This document shows, in pieces, positions 1 through 11,960 of a stretch of 64,000 nucleotides of DNA. The notes beneath the pieces were generated by a model. That model worked only from the letters and a program-made list of their open reading frames with translations. It was not told the DNA's origin and did no database searches. Each line of letters begins with the position of its first letter. The stretch's first letter is position 1. Source of the DNA: Babylonia areolata (lineage: Eukaryota > Mollusca > Gastropoda > Neogastropoda > Buccinidae). A program made the position numbers and the translations under genes. The stretch lies in the NCBI RefSeq assembly GCF_041734735.1, contig NC_134891.1:13171569-13235568 (forward strand). Reading direction: 5' to 3'.

Positions 1-1147
1 TGTGCACGTTTTCCCTTCCATGCGACGATAAAATTGCCAGAACTCTGTCAATGTTGAGTCATAACTGAGTGTCTCGCAAAACTGTTTCCACTTGTCATTT
101 TTGGCCTCTGAAGCAATGATTTCAAACTGTTTAGTTTTTTCTTTCATTTTTGTTTCAATATCTTTGTCCGGAGATGGTTTTGTTCTTTCTTTTTGCCAAA
201 GTTTGACAGTCGCATGTTTTTCTATCCAGGCTCTCTCTGTGTCGGTGTTCCACCATGGGGGCTGAATAGTTTGCATCCTGTTCGGTGCCGTTCTTTTGTT
301 TCTTCTGCGTCTTAATTTTTCGATCATGGTTGTCTCTTTGGTGTCATACTGAAATGGATCACGCGGTTTCATACAGGGTTTATCTGACAGTTTCTATAGA
401 CTGAAAACTACCTCAAGGCCTGACTAAGCGCGTTGGGTTACGCTGCTGGTCAGGCATCTGCTTGGCAGATGTGGTGTAGCGTATATGGATTTATCCGAAC
501 GCAGTGACGCCTCCTTGAGCTACTGAAACTGAAACTGAAACTGAAAACTACCGTGAGGTGGTCACTGCCTTGGTGTGGCAGCGTCTCTGCATTCATTTCT
601 GCTCTGAATTTTGGAGATGTGGAGCGATGTCGATCACACTGTCACTGTCCCCTTGTCTTGTTCCAAGGCGAGTTGGGGATGTGGTTGTTAATGGGCTAAG
701 AAGAATTTCCCCTATCATTCCTTCAAGTGCGAGTCCTTGTGGGTTGGTGTTCCGCTGGTCCCATAACTTCGATCTTGCATTAAGGTCTCCACAGATAATA
801 ACTGAGTCTCCAAGTTCGTTCTCTATTTCCTCTAAAAAGGCCCAATCCTCTTTTGTTGTGCAGGTTCCTGGGTGAACATAGGCATTGATGAGCACGATGC
901 TTTTGTGAATTCCGTCAGGTTTTTCAAGACGCACCCCCACTAGTTCACATGAGTTGCTACACCATTCATCTAGATTTATGGTGGAAACTTTGTTTTTTTA
1001 GGTTTTTGTTCAGTATGATTGCTACTCCTCTTCCTTCATTCCTTTGAAAGACTGTGAAATTCTCAAAATGTATTGGTCTGTCTGCACTTGTCCTGGTCTC
1101 TTGGAGACATAAAATGTCAAAATCATATGCCAATTGATGTATCACTC
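1..1147 (-). mobile_element. I/Jockey-group LINE fragment (endonuclease and linker), runs off left edge
   Basis: Read on the minus strand, 1140 to about 560 encodes an APE-type endonuclease of a non-LTR retrotransposon, which nicks target DNA to prime reverse transcription. Visible pieces are FDILCLQETRTS near the N-terminus, GDLNARSKLWDQRNTNPQG in the middle (593-940) and a GSDHLTVVF segment near 545-580, the usual SDH catalytic region. After the nested SINE, 1-380 continues with MIEKLRRRRNKR and PPWWNTDTERAWIEKHA, then a Lys/Glu-rich linker typical of the stretch between endonuclease and RT. The RT would lie left of the window. At least one frame change near 990 breaks the ORF, so this copy is dead. 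It may be the same family as the RNase H-bearing 3' part at 43262-44810, but the two do not overlap and this is inference. Confidence 0.75.
412..550 (+). mobile_element. tRNA-like SINE, copy 1, nested in the LINE
   Basis: This 135-bp unit starts at ctcaaggcctgactaagcgc and ends in a (ctgaaa)n hexamer tail. A box-A-like stretch (gactaagcgcgttggg) and a weak box-B-like stretch near 487-500 suggest a tRNA-derived RNA polymerase III head. Copies at 45550 and 46843 have the same internal order. The word ctgaaaactacc occurs at 401-412 and again at 541-552, which looks like a target-site duplication overlapping the tail. The host LINE reading continues on both sides. It has no coding capacity and would depend on a LINE for movement. 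Confidence 0.75.
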
Positions 1148-1502
1148 AGGTGTATCACTCTTCTGGAGTTGAGTGTCATCAGCATAAGAATGATGACTGA
1201 CATTATGGCGGTTGATAATTTCAGCGAGAGGAGCAGTGTACAGTGTGAAGAGCACTGGGCCTAAAACAGATCCCTGTGGGACTCCATGTTCAATTTTAAC
1301 GGGTTCAGGCTGGAAATTATCAACAATGACAGACTGGAATCGATCAGTGAGATAAGATATGAACCAGTTTAGAACAGTGCCGTTGATACCAAATGTAAAA
1401 TGATGACGGGAAAGAAGGATTGAATGGTCTATCGTGTCAAAGGCGGCTGACAAGTCGAGAAGAGTGAGAAGGGAGATCTGTCCGGAGTCGGACGCTAGCA
1501 GT
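1148..1502 (-). mobile_element. L2/CR1-like LINE RT fragment
   Basis: The minus-strand reading [17 protein letters not shown], then [19 protein letters not shown] and SYADDTQ gives RT motifs A, B and C. The DNA matches 62090-62440 of the larger L2-like element almost base for base, so both belong to one recently active family. The fragment is cut at 1502, where a minisatellite starts inside the codon run, and at about 1148, where it meets the I-like LINE. It is too short to be functional. Confidence 0.85.
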
Positions 1503-2555
1503 AGGTTGGTGTGTACAGTATATGGATGGTAGTGGTGTGTACGGTATGTGGATGGTAGTGGTGTGTACAGTATGTGGATGATTGGGTGTGTACAGTATGT
1601 GGATAATAGTGGCGTGTAGAGTATGTGGATGATAGTGGTGTGTACAGTATGTGGATGATTGGGTGTGTACAGTATGTGGATGATTGGGTATGTGGATAAT
1701 TGGGTGTGTTGTACAGTATGTAGATGATTGGGTGTGTACAGTATGTGGATGGTAGTGGTGTGTACGGTACGTGGATGATTGGGTGTGTACGGTATGTGGA
1801 TGGGTGTGTACAGTATGTGGATGATAGTGGTGTGTACAGTATGTGGATAGCAGTGATGTGTACAGAATATGGATTATTGGGTGTGTACAGTATGTGGATG
1901 GTAGTGGTGTGTACAGTATGTGGATGGGTGTGTACAGTATGTTGATGATTGGGTGTGTACACTATGTGTACAGTATGTGGATGGTAGTGGTGTGTACAGT
2001 ATGTGGATGATTGGGTGTGCACGGTATGTGGATGGTAGTGGTGTGTAGAGTATGTGGATGATTGGGTGTGTACGGTATGTGGATGATTGGGTGTGTACAG
2101 TATGTGGATGATTGGGTGTGTACGGTATATGGATAGCAGTGGTGTGTACAGTATGTGGATGGTAGTGGTGTGTACAATATGTGGATGGTAGTGGTGTGTA
2201 CAGTATGTGGATGACAGGGTGTGCACGGTATGTGAATGATAGTGGTGTGTACAGTATGTGGATGATTGGGTGTGTACAGTATGTGGGTTATTGGGTGTGT
2301 ACAGTATGTGGATGGTGGTGGTGTGTAGAGTATGTGGATGATTGGGTGTGTACAGTATGTGGATGGTAGTGGTGTGTACAGTATGTGGATGATTGGGTGT
2401 GTACGGTATGTGGATGGTGGTGGTGTGTAGAGTATGTGGATGGTAGTGGTGTGTACAGTATGTGGATGGTAGTGGTGTGTACAGTATGTGGATGGTGGTG
2501 GTGTGTACAGTATGTGGATTATTGGGTGCGTACAGTATGTGGATGGTAAGGGTGT
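1503..2555. repeat. Minisatellite, 25/26-bp unit, about 40 copies
   Basis: Units begin gtgtgtacagtatgtggatg and end either gtagtg or attggg, giving 26- and 25-bp variants interleaved irregularly. Single-base variants (acggta, tagagt) recur in non-adjacent units, which indicates local conversion or slippage. The open frames across it are by-products of repetition: the minus-strand one is Thr/His/Pro-rich, the plus-strand one Cys/Val/Trp-rich. Confidence 0.95.
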
Positions 2556-2607
2556 GGGGGTTGGCTTGGGTTACGCTACAGATGAGGAATGTTCTTTGTG
2601 TGTGTGT

Positions 2608-2608
<1 letters not shown>

Positions 2609-2661
<53 letters not shown>
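2609..2661. repeat. (TC)n microsatellite
   Basis: An uninterrupted TC run follows a short (TG)n. Nothing gene-like was seen between it and 2746. Confidence 0.95.
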
Positions 2662-2664
<3 letters not shown>

Positions 2665-2746
2665 TAAGTAATATTCATGCATATACATATATGTATGTTT
2701 TTGTGTGTGTTGACAAAATTAGAATTTTTCACTTTCTAATTTTAAT

Positions 2747-2874
2747 CTTTTAGTTTTGGGTGTTTGATATAATTCCCTTTCATGAGGGAAACATAAAAGC
2801 GTTATGTGCTTATTCCTTTTGTGTTTTTTCCTCAATTAAACGTTCAATTATTCATTTATCCATTCATTCATTCA

Positions 2875-2930
<56 letters not shown>

Positions 2931-3044
2931 GTTTTGGGTGTTTGATATAATTCCCTTTCATGAGGGAAACATAAAAGCGTTATGTGCTTATTCCTTTTGT
3001 GTTTTTTCCTCAATTAAATGTTCAATTATTCATTTATCCATTCA

Positions 3045-3100
<56 letters not shown>
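2747..3100. repeat. Tandem pair of a 178-bp block ending in (CT)n
   Basis: The block beginning cttttagttttgggtg is present at 2747 and again at 2925, nearly identical (one T/C change near 2841/3019) and each followed by (CATT)n then (CT)n. Inside it, ccctttcatgaggg forms a small stem-loop followed by acataaa, resembling LINE 3' ends elsewhere in the window. The second (CT)n continues to about 3152 and then changes to (CA)n up to 3193. Confidence 0.85.
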
Positions 3101-3103
<3 letters not shown>

Positions 3104-3133
3104 TCTCTCTCTCTTTCTCTTTATCTCTGTCTT

Positions 3134-3195
<62 letters not shown>

Positions 3196-3390
3196 ACGCA
3201 CGCACCCACAGAGACAGAGACAGAGAGATTAAGATCATTGTAGTGGAAATGAAATGTATTTGCAGCCTGTCAGTACTTATTGCTTGGAAGAATTAGATTT
3301 GTTTTTCACCACTAAACAGTAAGTCACATCGTTATACTAAGAATATGTACCTCATCCCCCCACCCCACCACCCGCGTGCTGTGTTCAGAG

Positions 3391-3552
3391 ACATCAGCAG
3401 AGACCACAGCACTGCACGCTAAGGTCAGCCTGCTGCAGGCCCGGGCGGTGAAGCTGTTGGGTAGATTGGACCATGTACACTCCCTCACTGTGTCAGTCCT
3501 GAGGCACGTGCAGCGCTCACAGGACCTTCGGCTGGACACGGCCATGACCAAG
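3391..3552 (+). CDS. Host gene exon A (coiled-coil-like), probable internal exon
   Basis: This is an open stretch of exactly 54 codons between a candidate acceptor (ttcagag at 3385-3390) and a candidate donor (AAG|gtccag at 3553). The peptide starts TSAETTALHAKVSLLQ and ends RLDTAMTK. It is Leu/Val/Ala-rich with many Arg/Lys, and predicts a helix with heptad-like spacing. Both ends are phase 0, matching exon B (ATC AAG). GC content and codon use differ sharply from the CT/CA tracts around it, which supports real coding. The donor is weak, and alternative AGs at 3388 and 3402 are possible. The upstream exon with the start codon was not found. Function is unknown; a helical oligomerisation segment is inferred. 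Confidence 0.5.
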
Positions 3553-3599
3553 GTCCAGGAGTGCTGCACAGCGTGTGCTGGCTTATTGTTCGTCTCTGC

Positions 3600-3836
3600 A
3601 ATCACTGTCTCCTCTCTCTGTCACTGTCTCTGTCTCTCTCTGTCTCTCTCTGTGTGTCTCTGTCTCTTTCTGATTCTCTGTCTGTCTGTCTCTCTCTGAC
3701 TCTCTGTGTCTCTGTCTCTCTGTCTTTGTCTCTATCTCTCTGTGCCTCTCTGTCCCTGTCTCTGGCTCTCTCCGTCTCTTTCTCCCCCCCAACACCCGAT
3801 ACCCCTTCCCCCTCCCCCGCACACACACACACACAC
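3600..3836. repeat. Imperfect CT/TCTG tract followed by (CA)n
   Basis: Irregular ctctctgtctc runs and then a short (CA)n fill the intron just downstream of exon A. No coding signal was seen. Confidence 0.9.
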
Positions 3837-3857
3837 GCTCGCACGCACGCAAGCATG

Positions 3858-6273
3858 CGCGCATCTACCCGAAAGAAAGTGATGGTGCTCAACCTTAGCA
3901 CGTGGAACGTGAGAACTCTGCTGGATAACATCAAGTCAGACAGACCAGAGAGAAGAACTGCACTGGTTGCCAAAGAGTTAGCTCGCTACAATTTTGACAT
4001 TGCAGCTCTCAGTGAAACGCGCCTAGCAGACAAGGGTCAGCTTACAGAACGTGGTGGTGAATACACGTTCTTCTGGAGTGGTCGCAGCAGCGCTGAACGA
4101 CGAGAAGCAGGCGTGGGATTTGCCATCAAATCTCACCAAGCTTCCAGAGGGTATCAACGACCTCCTGATGACACTTCAGCTGCCACTTTCAAACGAAAAG
4201 AGTCGACGCTGATTAGTGGCTACGCTCCCACCATAACCAACCAGTTGACATTAAAGACACGTTCTATGAAGAACTCGAGGCCCTCATTTCAGCAGCCCCA
4301 CAGTCAGAGAAGCTCATTGTTCTCGGAGACTTCAATGCCAGAGTAGGGACAGACTACCAAACCTGGGAAGGGATCTTTGGAAGACACAGCACTGGCAAGT
4401 GTAACAGCAACAGCCTTCTGCTCCTCAAGACATGTGCTACACATGACTTTGTCATAACCAACACCCTCCTCTGCCTACCCAACCGTAAGAAGACGTCATG
4501 GATGCACCCTCGCTCGGGGTACTGGCATATTATAGACGACGCCATCACAAGGAAGAGGGACAGGCTGGACGTCAGAGTGACGAGAGCCATGTGTGGTGCC
4601 GACTGCTGGACTGATCACAGCCTCATTGTGTCCAGTTTCAGGCTTCGCATTCTGCCCATGAAAAGACCCCAAGGTCAGAAGACTGCAAAGAGGCTGAATA
4701 TCTCCAAACTGAAAAGCAGCGAGGCTACAGAAGAACTCGCCGACGACCTTGAAGGCAAACTGCCAGACAAGACGCTGTCTACACTACTGCCCTCGATCAT
4801 CTCGGACCAGCAACCCGAAGAAACGAAGACTTGTTCGATGAGAATAATAAAGAAATACAGGCACTGATAACAGAGAAAAATCAACTGTTCAGAGCGCATC
4901 ACAACGACCCCACGTCACAAGCCAAGGAAGATGCCATTGTTAACGTAAAAATAAAGGTGCAGAAGAAACTTCGCGAGATGCAGGACAGCTGGTTCAGCAA
5001 GAAGGTGGATGAAATCCAGGGCTACGCAGACAGCCACGACACAAAGTGCTTCTACGATGCACTTAAGGCTGTATATGGACCCACGTCCTCCGGCTCCTCA
5101 CCCCTCCTCAACGCAGATGGGATGCAGCTGCTGACAGAGAAGAAGCGGATTCTGGAGCGTTGGACTGAGCACTTCAACAACGTCCTCAACCGTCCTGCCA
5201 ACATCAACGATGAGGCCATTGCTCGCCTGCCTCAAGTAGAGATCAACGAGGACCTCGACACCCTCCCCTCAGAAGGAAGGCAGTGAAGCAACTCTTGTGG
5301 CAAAACGCCAGGATCCGACGCAAACCCTGCTGAGGTATGCAAAGCAGGAAGCCCTGTCAAAATGCGAAAGCTGACTTAACTCTTCCAGTCCATGTGGAAC
5401 GAGGGACAGATCCCGCAACAGCTGAAAGATGCCAGCATAGTCCACATCTACAAGAGGAAAGGCAACCGCCAGTCTTGCGACAACCACCGAAACATCTCCC
5501 TCTTGTCCATAGCAGGGAAGATTCTGGCACATGTCCTGCTCAGCCGCCTTCTCCATTATCTTGAGCAAGGTCTCCTCCCAGAAAGAAAGTGCGACTTCCA
5601 TGCTGAACGTGGGACTGCAGACATGATTTTTGCTGCGCGCCAACTCCAGGAAAAATGCCAGGAGCAACACAGCGACCTCTTCATGACCTTGTCGATCTGA
5701 CCAAGGCTTTCGATATGGTCAACAGAGAATGCTTGTGGAAGATCATGGAGAAGTTTGGCTGCCCCAGCAACTTCATCACAATCGTTCGGCAGTTCCGCAA
5801 TGGAATAATGTTGAAACTTCTGATGTCGGAGACGAGTCAGAGGCCTCCCAGTGACAAACGGCGTCAAACAAGGCTACGTTCTCGCCCCAACTCTGTTCAG
5901 TATGGTATTCTCGGCCATGCTGACAGATGCCTTCCGTGACTGCGAAGACGAAATCCACGTTAGCCTCAGGACTGACGGAAGATTGTTCAACCTCAGGCGC
6001 CTGCAGGCTGTTACAAAGGTGAAAGAGACTGTCGAGACTTCTTGTTTTCTGATGACTGTGCACTCAACGCCAGCGTAGAGCAGAAGATGCAGTATGAAAT
6101 GAACTGCTTCTCACAAGCCTGTGACAACTTCAGTCTCACTATCAGAACCAAAAAGACCGAAGTTACATACCAGCCTGTCCCCGGAAAGTCATACCAGGGG
6201 CCGTGAATCACAGTGAAGGGGCAGAACCTCCAGGCAGTCGACAACTTCACCTACCTGGGCAGCACGCTGTCTC
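3858..6273 (+). mobile_element. LINE with APE endonuclease and RT, 5' and middle part
   Basis: The first frame gives an APE endonuclease: LSTWNVRTLLDN, IAALSETRLADKGQ, then GDFNARVGTDYQTWEG (around 4330-4370), PNRKKTSWMHPR, IIDDAI and DCWTDHSLIVSS. A linker follows (ITEKNQLFRAHHNDPTSQAK, 4870-4930), then RT: MWNEGQIPQQLKDASIVHIYKR, LVDLTKAFDMVNRECLW (motif A), NGVKQGYVLAPTLFS (motif B), SDDCALNASVEQ (a variant of the FADD box near 6050) and VDNFTYLGSTLS. Reading needs at least six frame changes, so the copy is inactive. The element resumes at 8097 after an insertion and ends with a C2H2 finger. I do not assign the clade. A related deleted copy lies at 54265-54690 and 3'-end pieces at 16445 and 26652. 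Confidence 0.88.
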
Positions 6274-8096
6274 GCGTGCTAAAGCGGACGTGCACCCTCC
6301 CCAAGATACCCCACTACAGACGCCACAACACAACAAGCCCACACAGAAACGAAATTATGTAATGCATTTAATGATTGTGTGCATATGTCTATAGATGTAT
6401 GTAAATAAAACAAATTTTTAAAAAAAATATGAAGAGCATACAAAAACAAAAAAAAACCCAAACAAACAACAACAACCCCCCCCCCCCCCCCCCAAAAAAA
6501 AAAAGAAAAAAAAAGAAAGAAAGAACGGCAGCAAAACTACAGCTTTAGTCTTGGTACATTTTACCACAAGGGCACTGGTAAATGAGATGTCAAACCACCA
6601 TCACTATAAGCACAGGATGGTCTTGTTTTCCACGATAAAAAAAAATATATTAAACACATGAACATAGGAGTGTTGCTGACGCTGGCGGACGGAAGACAGG
6701 CCCCCAGTATGGAAAACGTCAGCGGAGCCCTCAGCGGATCCGTCGCCGGCTCTGAGAGGTGGGTGGTCTGGAACCACCATGTTACAACTAAAACATCTAC
6801 AAAACTGGCGGCACCCAGCGAGGAGCGCACAGGAAGACGCATTGGCAGCCCAAAACCATTGATGAATAATTATTTCGAGAGATATCAAATTTTTCAAATA
6901 TGGAAAACATACGTTTATAGTTGTTGTTATTTTTTTAAAGTGAATGACATTATCAATGGTTGCCGGCATCTCTTTCCGCGCGCCTCGCCGCCTCGACGCC
7001 GTAAAAATAGACTAACAATTGTCTCCCTTTCTTCCAGTATTTCACGTCGTAAAAACAAATCATCATTTACCATATACAACAGTTATTGTTTTCTACAAGC
7101 ATAAATTTACTCCCGATGTTAACTCGTGGCCTCTAGTTGGACGAGCTCCTTAAACCTTAACAAAAATATCCAATAAAATTGTCTTGAGCATGTAAAAAGC
7201 AAGATATCTAAAATTACCCCCTTCCATTGAAAACTCCCACTTGGGCAGACATGTCAAAAATGTAGCTCCTCCCCAATTCTTAAATTTCAATATTTATTCC
7301 TTACATTTCCACTATAACATTTGAGCAACACGTGACAACTCATCGCCTCTTCACAGGCTCATAACTTTCACAACAATAAACCATGACACAAGAAAGGTCA
7401 CAACAAACAGGAGACAGAAAATACAAACGTAACAATGAACCACGACGGAGAAAAACAATACATAAACAGGTCTGGAACACAAGCTCCTACCTAGAGCGAC
7501 GTGACGTTGCCCATCGATTAGAACGGAGGCACAACACCTCAAGACGCGCGCCAGGCAACTGGAGAAACACTGACGGGACAAGACAAAAGCCACCCACTGG
7601 CCAGCGCACAGTGTTCCGTAAACGAACAACGGGTGCTAACATCGAAATACAGATGAAGAACAGTTCCACTGGCGGACATAAAGTCGTTTACAGAGGAAAA
7701 AAGAAACGAACATCAGCCGCTAAGCGCTGGTTCTACCACCGTCCTTCTCCAAGGACTGACTCCCTTCGAGTGAAGCTAGGGACAAACCGGCGAGGAGCAT
7801 TTGAAGCACTAGAACTCCGCTCACTCTGTTCACTCAGCTTCCTATATATTTTTTTCCGTTCAGTTGCACGAACCACTTACAAACGCCCAACCACCAAGGG
7901 GAACACGCACGATGGAAAACATCGTGCACGCGCATAAGAAACACACCCGCCTCTAAAAACAATCCAGCGACCCACCAGCCTCCGCCAACTTCGCTTTCAT
8001 GATAGAAGAAAGAGGGAATGAGATAGACTCGAACCCCCTGCATAAACGTAAAAGAAAAGAAAAAATAGCGGAACCATTATGTCGTCCGTGACACGC
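6274..8096. mobile_element. Unidentified 1.8-kb insertion splitting the LINE
   Basis: The LINE protein reads GSTLSR up to about 6273 and continues AENIDAEINNRITKA from about 8097, so about 1.8 kb was inserted. The insert holds an A/C-homopolymer zone (6410-6530) after an aataaa signal, an Arg/Lys-rich open frame (7383-7937) that I do not trust as a gene, a short perfect inverted repeat around 7909-7929 (gcacgatg/catcgtgc with a 5-nt loop), and at its right end a box-B-like word on the minus strand. I found no transposase, integrase or terminal inverted repeats. It may be composite. Confidence 0.55.
8013..8086 (-). other. tRNA-like promoter remnant at the insertion edge
   Basis: On the minus strand the word ggttcgagtc (8026-8035) is a perfect RNA polymerase III box B. 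A weak box-A-like word (ataatggttccgc) lies about 45 bases upstream, close to the LINE/insert border. A tRNA-derived SINE head at the 5' end of the insert would explain both. There is no cloverleaf good enough for a tRNA gene. Confidence 0.35.
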
Positions 8097-8870
8097 GCAG
8101 AGAACATAGACGCTGAGATCAACAACAGGATCACCAAAGCAAATGCCACCTTTGGGAGACTCCCTGAAAACGTCTTGGAGGGAAGAGGACTCAGCGCTAC
8201 CACCAAACTGAAGGTCTACTGTGCAGTGGTCGTTACCACCCTCCTTTACGCCAGCAAGACCTGGACTGTCTACAGCAGACACGCCAAACAGCTCAATCAC
8301 TTCCGCCTGAGCTGTCTCCGCAGACTCCTCCATATCAGGTGGCAGAAAAAGTCCCCGAAGCTGGCCTCTGCAGTGTCTACACGCTCCTGCAGAAAGCCCA
8401 AGCCAGATGAAGCTGGACATGTGGTCAGAATGCCATACAGTCGACTGCCTAGACAGCTGCTGTACGGAGAACTGTCAGGGCAAGCGCTCAGTTGGAGGGC
8501 AGAAGAAACGCTACAAAGACTGCCTCAAAGTGTCCTTCAAAGACCTGGGCGTCGACAACAACACGTGGGAGACGCTTGCTCTGGACCGTCCAGCTTGGCG
8601 CAGCAAGATCACCACAGGAGCCCTTGCAGCTGAAGTCAGGCGCATCGCCGAGGCGCAACAAAAGCGTGCTGTGCGCAAGGCCCAGGCAGCATCCACTGCC
8701 ACGACAGCACCTACTCACTTATGTCCCACATGTTGGCGAACCTTCAGGGCCCGGATTGGCCTCATCGGTCACCTCCGGACCCACAGCCACCGATCTTCCA
8801 TCTGATTTTTTAAGCCATGGTCATATTCGAATCCGAAGGACGAACATCATGCCACGGTCGAAGACTTCCA
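8097..8870 (+). mobile_element. LINE 3' part with C-terminal C2H2 zinc finger
   Basis: This continues the LINE from 6273: AENIDAEINNRITKANATFG, then TTLLYASKTWTVYSRHAKQLNHFRLSCLRRLL as two adjoining blocks, then frame changes, GGQKKRYKDCLKVSFKDLGV, and a terminal zinc finger CPTCWRTFRARIGLIGHLRTH with C-x2-C-x12-H-x3-H spacing. In this LINE type the finger probably contributes to nucleic-acid binding of the ORF2 protein. The 3' untranslated part contains gccatggtcatattcgaat and fades out near 8870. At least two frame changes break the reading. Confidence 0.85.
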
Positions 8871-9260
8871 CAGATTTTCAGTATTGTTTAAACATATAAT
8901 ATGCATGAGAACATGTACGTGGGCACGTATGTTCGTTCTTTAATTAATGTGTGTACTTACGTCTATACGTACATATGTATAATAGTATTACGGTTGGATG
9001 CATGGATGGACATACGTATAATTATATGCATGTATATGTGTATTTATTTATCCATTCAATTCCTGGCTAAACCATAGTGCTTATACATGTGTGCACGTAC
9101 TTAAGTAATATATGTCTGTCTGTCTGTATATATGTATGCATGTATGTGTATGTGTGGATGTGTAATATATGCATGTTTGTGTGTAATTATGCATGCATTT
9201 AAGCATGCATGCATGTATTCAATGCCTAACGTAGAGGATGTTGATTTGTACTGACACCAG
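8871..9260. other. Intron stretch without a gene
   Basis: This is AT-rich with loose tgtatgtatgcatg repeats. The last 20 bases before exon B hold a branch-point-like tactgac and the acceptor ccag. Confidence 0.7.
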
Positions 9261-9437
9261 ATCAAGACTCTCCTACACACTGCCGCGGAGATGGAGTCCC
9301 GAGTGGCGGGGGAGGGGGAGGTGGCGGAGCGGCAGGAAGCGGAAGTCAACGCCCGGTGGGCACGCATCCGGGCACTGACGGCCAGCAACATGGCGCAGAC
9401 CGCTCTGCTGGCCAAGGTCACCGCAGTCCTGACCCAG
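9261..9437 (+). CDS. Host gene exon B (helical, Glu/Ala/Arg-rich)
   Basis: There are 59 open codons between acceptor ctgacaccag and donor CAG|gtctga, phase 0 at both ends. The peptide begins IKTLLHTAAEMESRVAG and ends QTALLAKVTAVLTQ. It contains strongly charged helix with EVAERQEAEVNARWARI in the middle, consistent with a coiled coil. The stretch is markedly GC-rich inside AT-rich intron, and branch-point-like tactgac lies 4 bases before the acceptor AG region. It joins in frame to exon A before it and exon C after it. It has no recognisable domain beyond the helical character. Confidence 0.6.
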
Positions 9438-9742
9438 GTCTGACAGCGGGGCGGAAGGGGCGGGGCAAGAGGAGGGGTAGGGGGCTGGGGTTGTGGAGCG
9501 GGACGCCATGTCGAAGAGGTAGAAAATGATGTGTTTGGAGGCCGGGGGTATTGGTGGGCATGGGAAGGGGGGTGGGGATTGATATATGTGCAATGTATGA
9601 CGTATGCGAGTGTGTTGGAGATGTGATTAGGGACTGAAATCTTAATCCAGAAAACAGTTTGAAGACGAAAACAAACAAAACTAACTCAACGTGTTGTATT
9701 ATGTGGGAAGAAAAAACAATGAAACAATAAAGATTTCACGTA

Positions 9743-9745
<3 letters not shown>
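9438..9745. other. Intron stretch without a gene
   Basis: G-rich just after exon B (gggg-rich runs at 9447-9580), then AT-rich. I see no element in it. Confidence 0.6.

Positions 9746-9817
<72 letters not shown>
9746..9817. repeat. (CA)n microsatellite
   Basis: A pure CA run of about 72 bases lies directly against the 5' truncation point of the following LINE fragment. Confidence 0.97.
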
Positions 9818-11059
<1,242 letters not shown>

Positions 11060-11215
11060 CGAGAGAGGGAAGAACCGAACTTAAAAACCAGTAACGTCAA
11101 ATCCATATTTTAAGAAGGGATGTGGGCAAATACACCAGATTTAACAATAATGGGAACTATAGTGTCAACATACAAGAGTGGCCCATAAAGCACGAGCAAG
11201 TACAAGCAAAGAATA

Positions 11216-11590
11216 GAACTGAATGACAGGTGTATTCACACAAAGCACAGAACTGAATGACAGGTGTATTGACACAAAGCACAGAACTGAATGACAGGTG
11301 TATTGACACAAAGCACAGAACTGAATGACAGGTGTATTGACACAAAGCACAGAACTGAATGACAGGTGTATTGACACAAAGCACAGAACTGAATGACAGA
11401 TGTATTCTCACAAAGCACAGAACTGAATGACAGGTGTATTGACACAAAGCACAGAACTGAATGACAGGTGTATTCACACAAAGCACAGAACTGAATGACA
11501 GGTATATTCACACAAAGCACAGAACTGAATGACAGGTGTATTCACACAAAGCACAGAACTGAATGACAGGTGTATTCACACAAAGCACAC
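11216..11590. repeat. 34-bp minisatellite, 11 copies (copy 1)
   Basis: Units start gaactgaatgacaggtgtat and end in aaagcaca. Variants alternate ttcacac and ttgacac, with one tctcac unit. On the minus strand the units give repeated short VIQFCALC-type peptides, which are an artefact. Confidence 0.95.
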
Positions 11591-11725
11591 ACAAACAAGC
11601 AACAGTAAGTGGACCCAAATCTAGCAGAAGAGACAACGCAACCTGTCTTCTCTTAGATCATTGCACTTTATCATTTTGTTGAATCACTTCTCGTCACAAC
11701 AGATTTTTCTGTGTGAATCTCAGGT

Positions 11726-11960
11726 TGCTCTACTCGTGGGAAGCTTGTCGCCACAGTGCAGCGCCACCTTTTTTTTTCTTCCTGTCTGCAAATGTACTTG
11801 TTTAATATCAATGGCTTTTCTGCTTTTTTTTCCCTTGGGGGAGGGGGGGGGGGTTGTTTTGTTTTTTGTTTTGTTTCGTTTTTATCAGGGACAACCGTTT
11901 TCTTGCCGTGACATCTTTCACGTTCGTTAAAACCAGTTGAGTGTAAGTCGTCAGCTGACG
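11726..11960 (+). repeat. Dispersed repeat 1, copy in duplication 1
   Basis: The words cctgtctgca, ttttgttgcc-like and cagggacaac occur here in the same order as at 38240-38470. That supports a dispersed non-coding repeat. A separate piece of its 3' end (gacctcgatgtttcgtctca) lies at 13270. Class unknown. Poly-G/poly-T tracts inside differ in length between the duplicates. Confidence 0.5.

Noticed and set aside
1495-2688. Long minus-strand open frame rich in His/Thr/Pro
   Set aside because: It is a translation of the 25/26-bp minisatellite and a CT tract; all frames are open for the same reason.
3262-3296. MKCICSLSVLIAW as a signal-peptide start exon for the host gene
   Set aside because: A stop follows after two more codons and no convincing donor precedes it.
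7383-7937. Arg/Lys-rich 184-codon frame inside the LINE insertion
   Set aside because: Composition reflects A-rich DNA. No domain, and no conserved motif or context.
11216-11590. Regularly spaced repeats resembling a CRISPR array
   Set aside because: Units are directly adjacent with no unique spacers, in a eukaryotic context.
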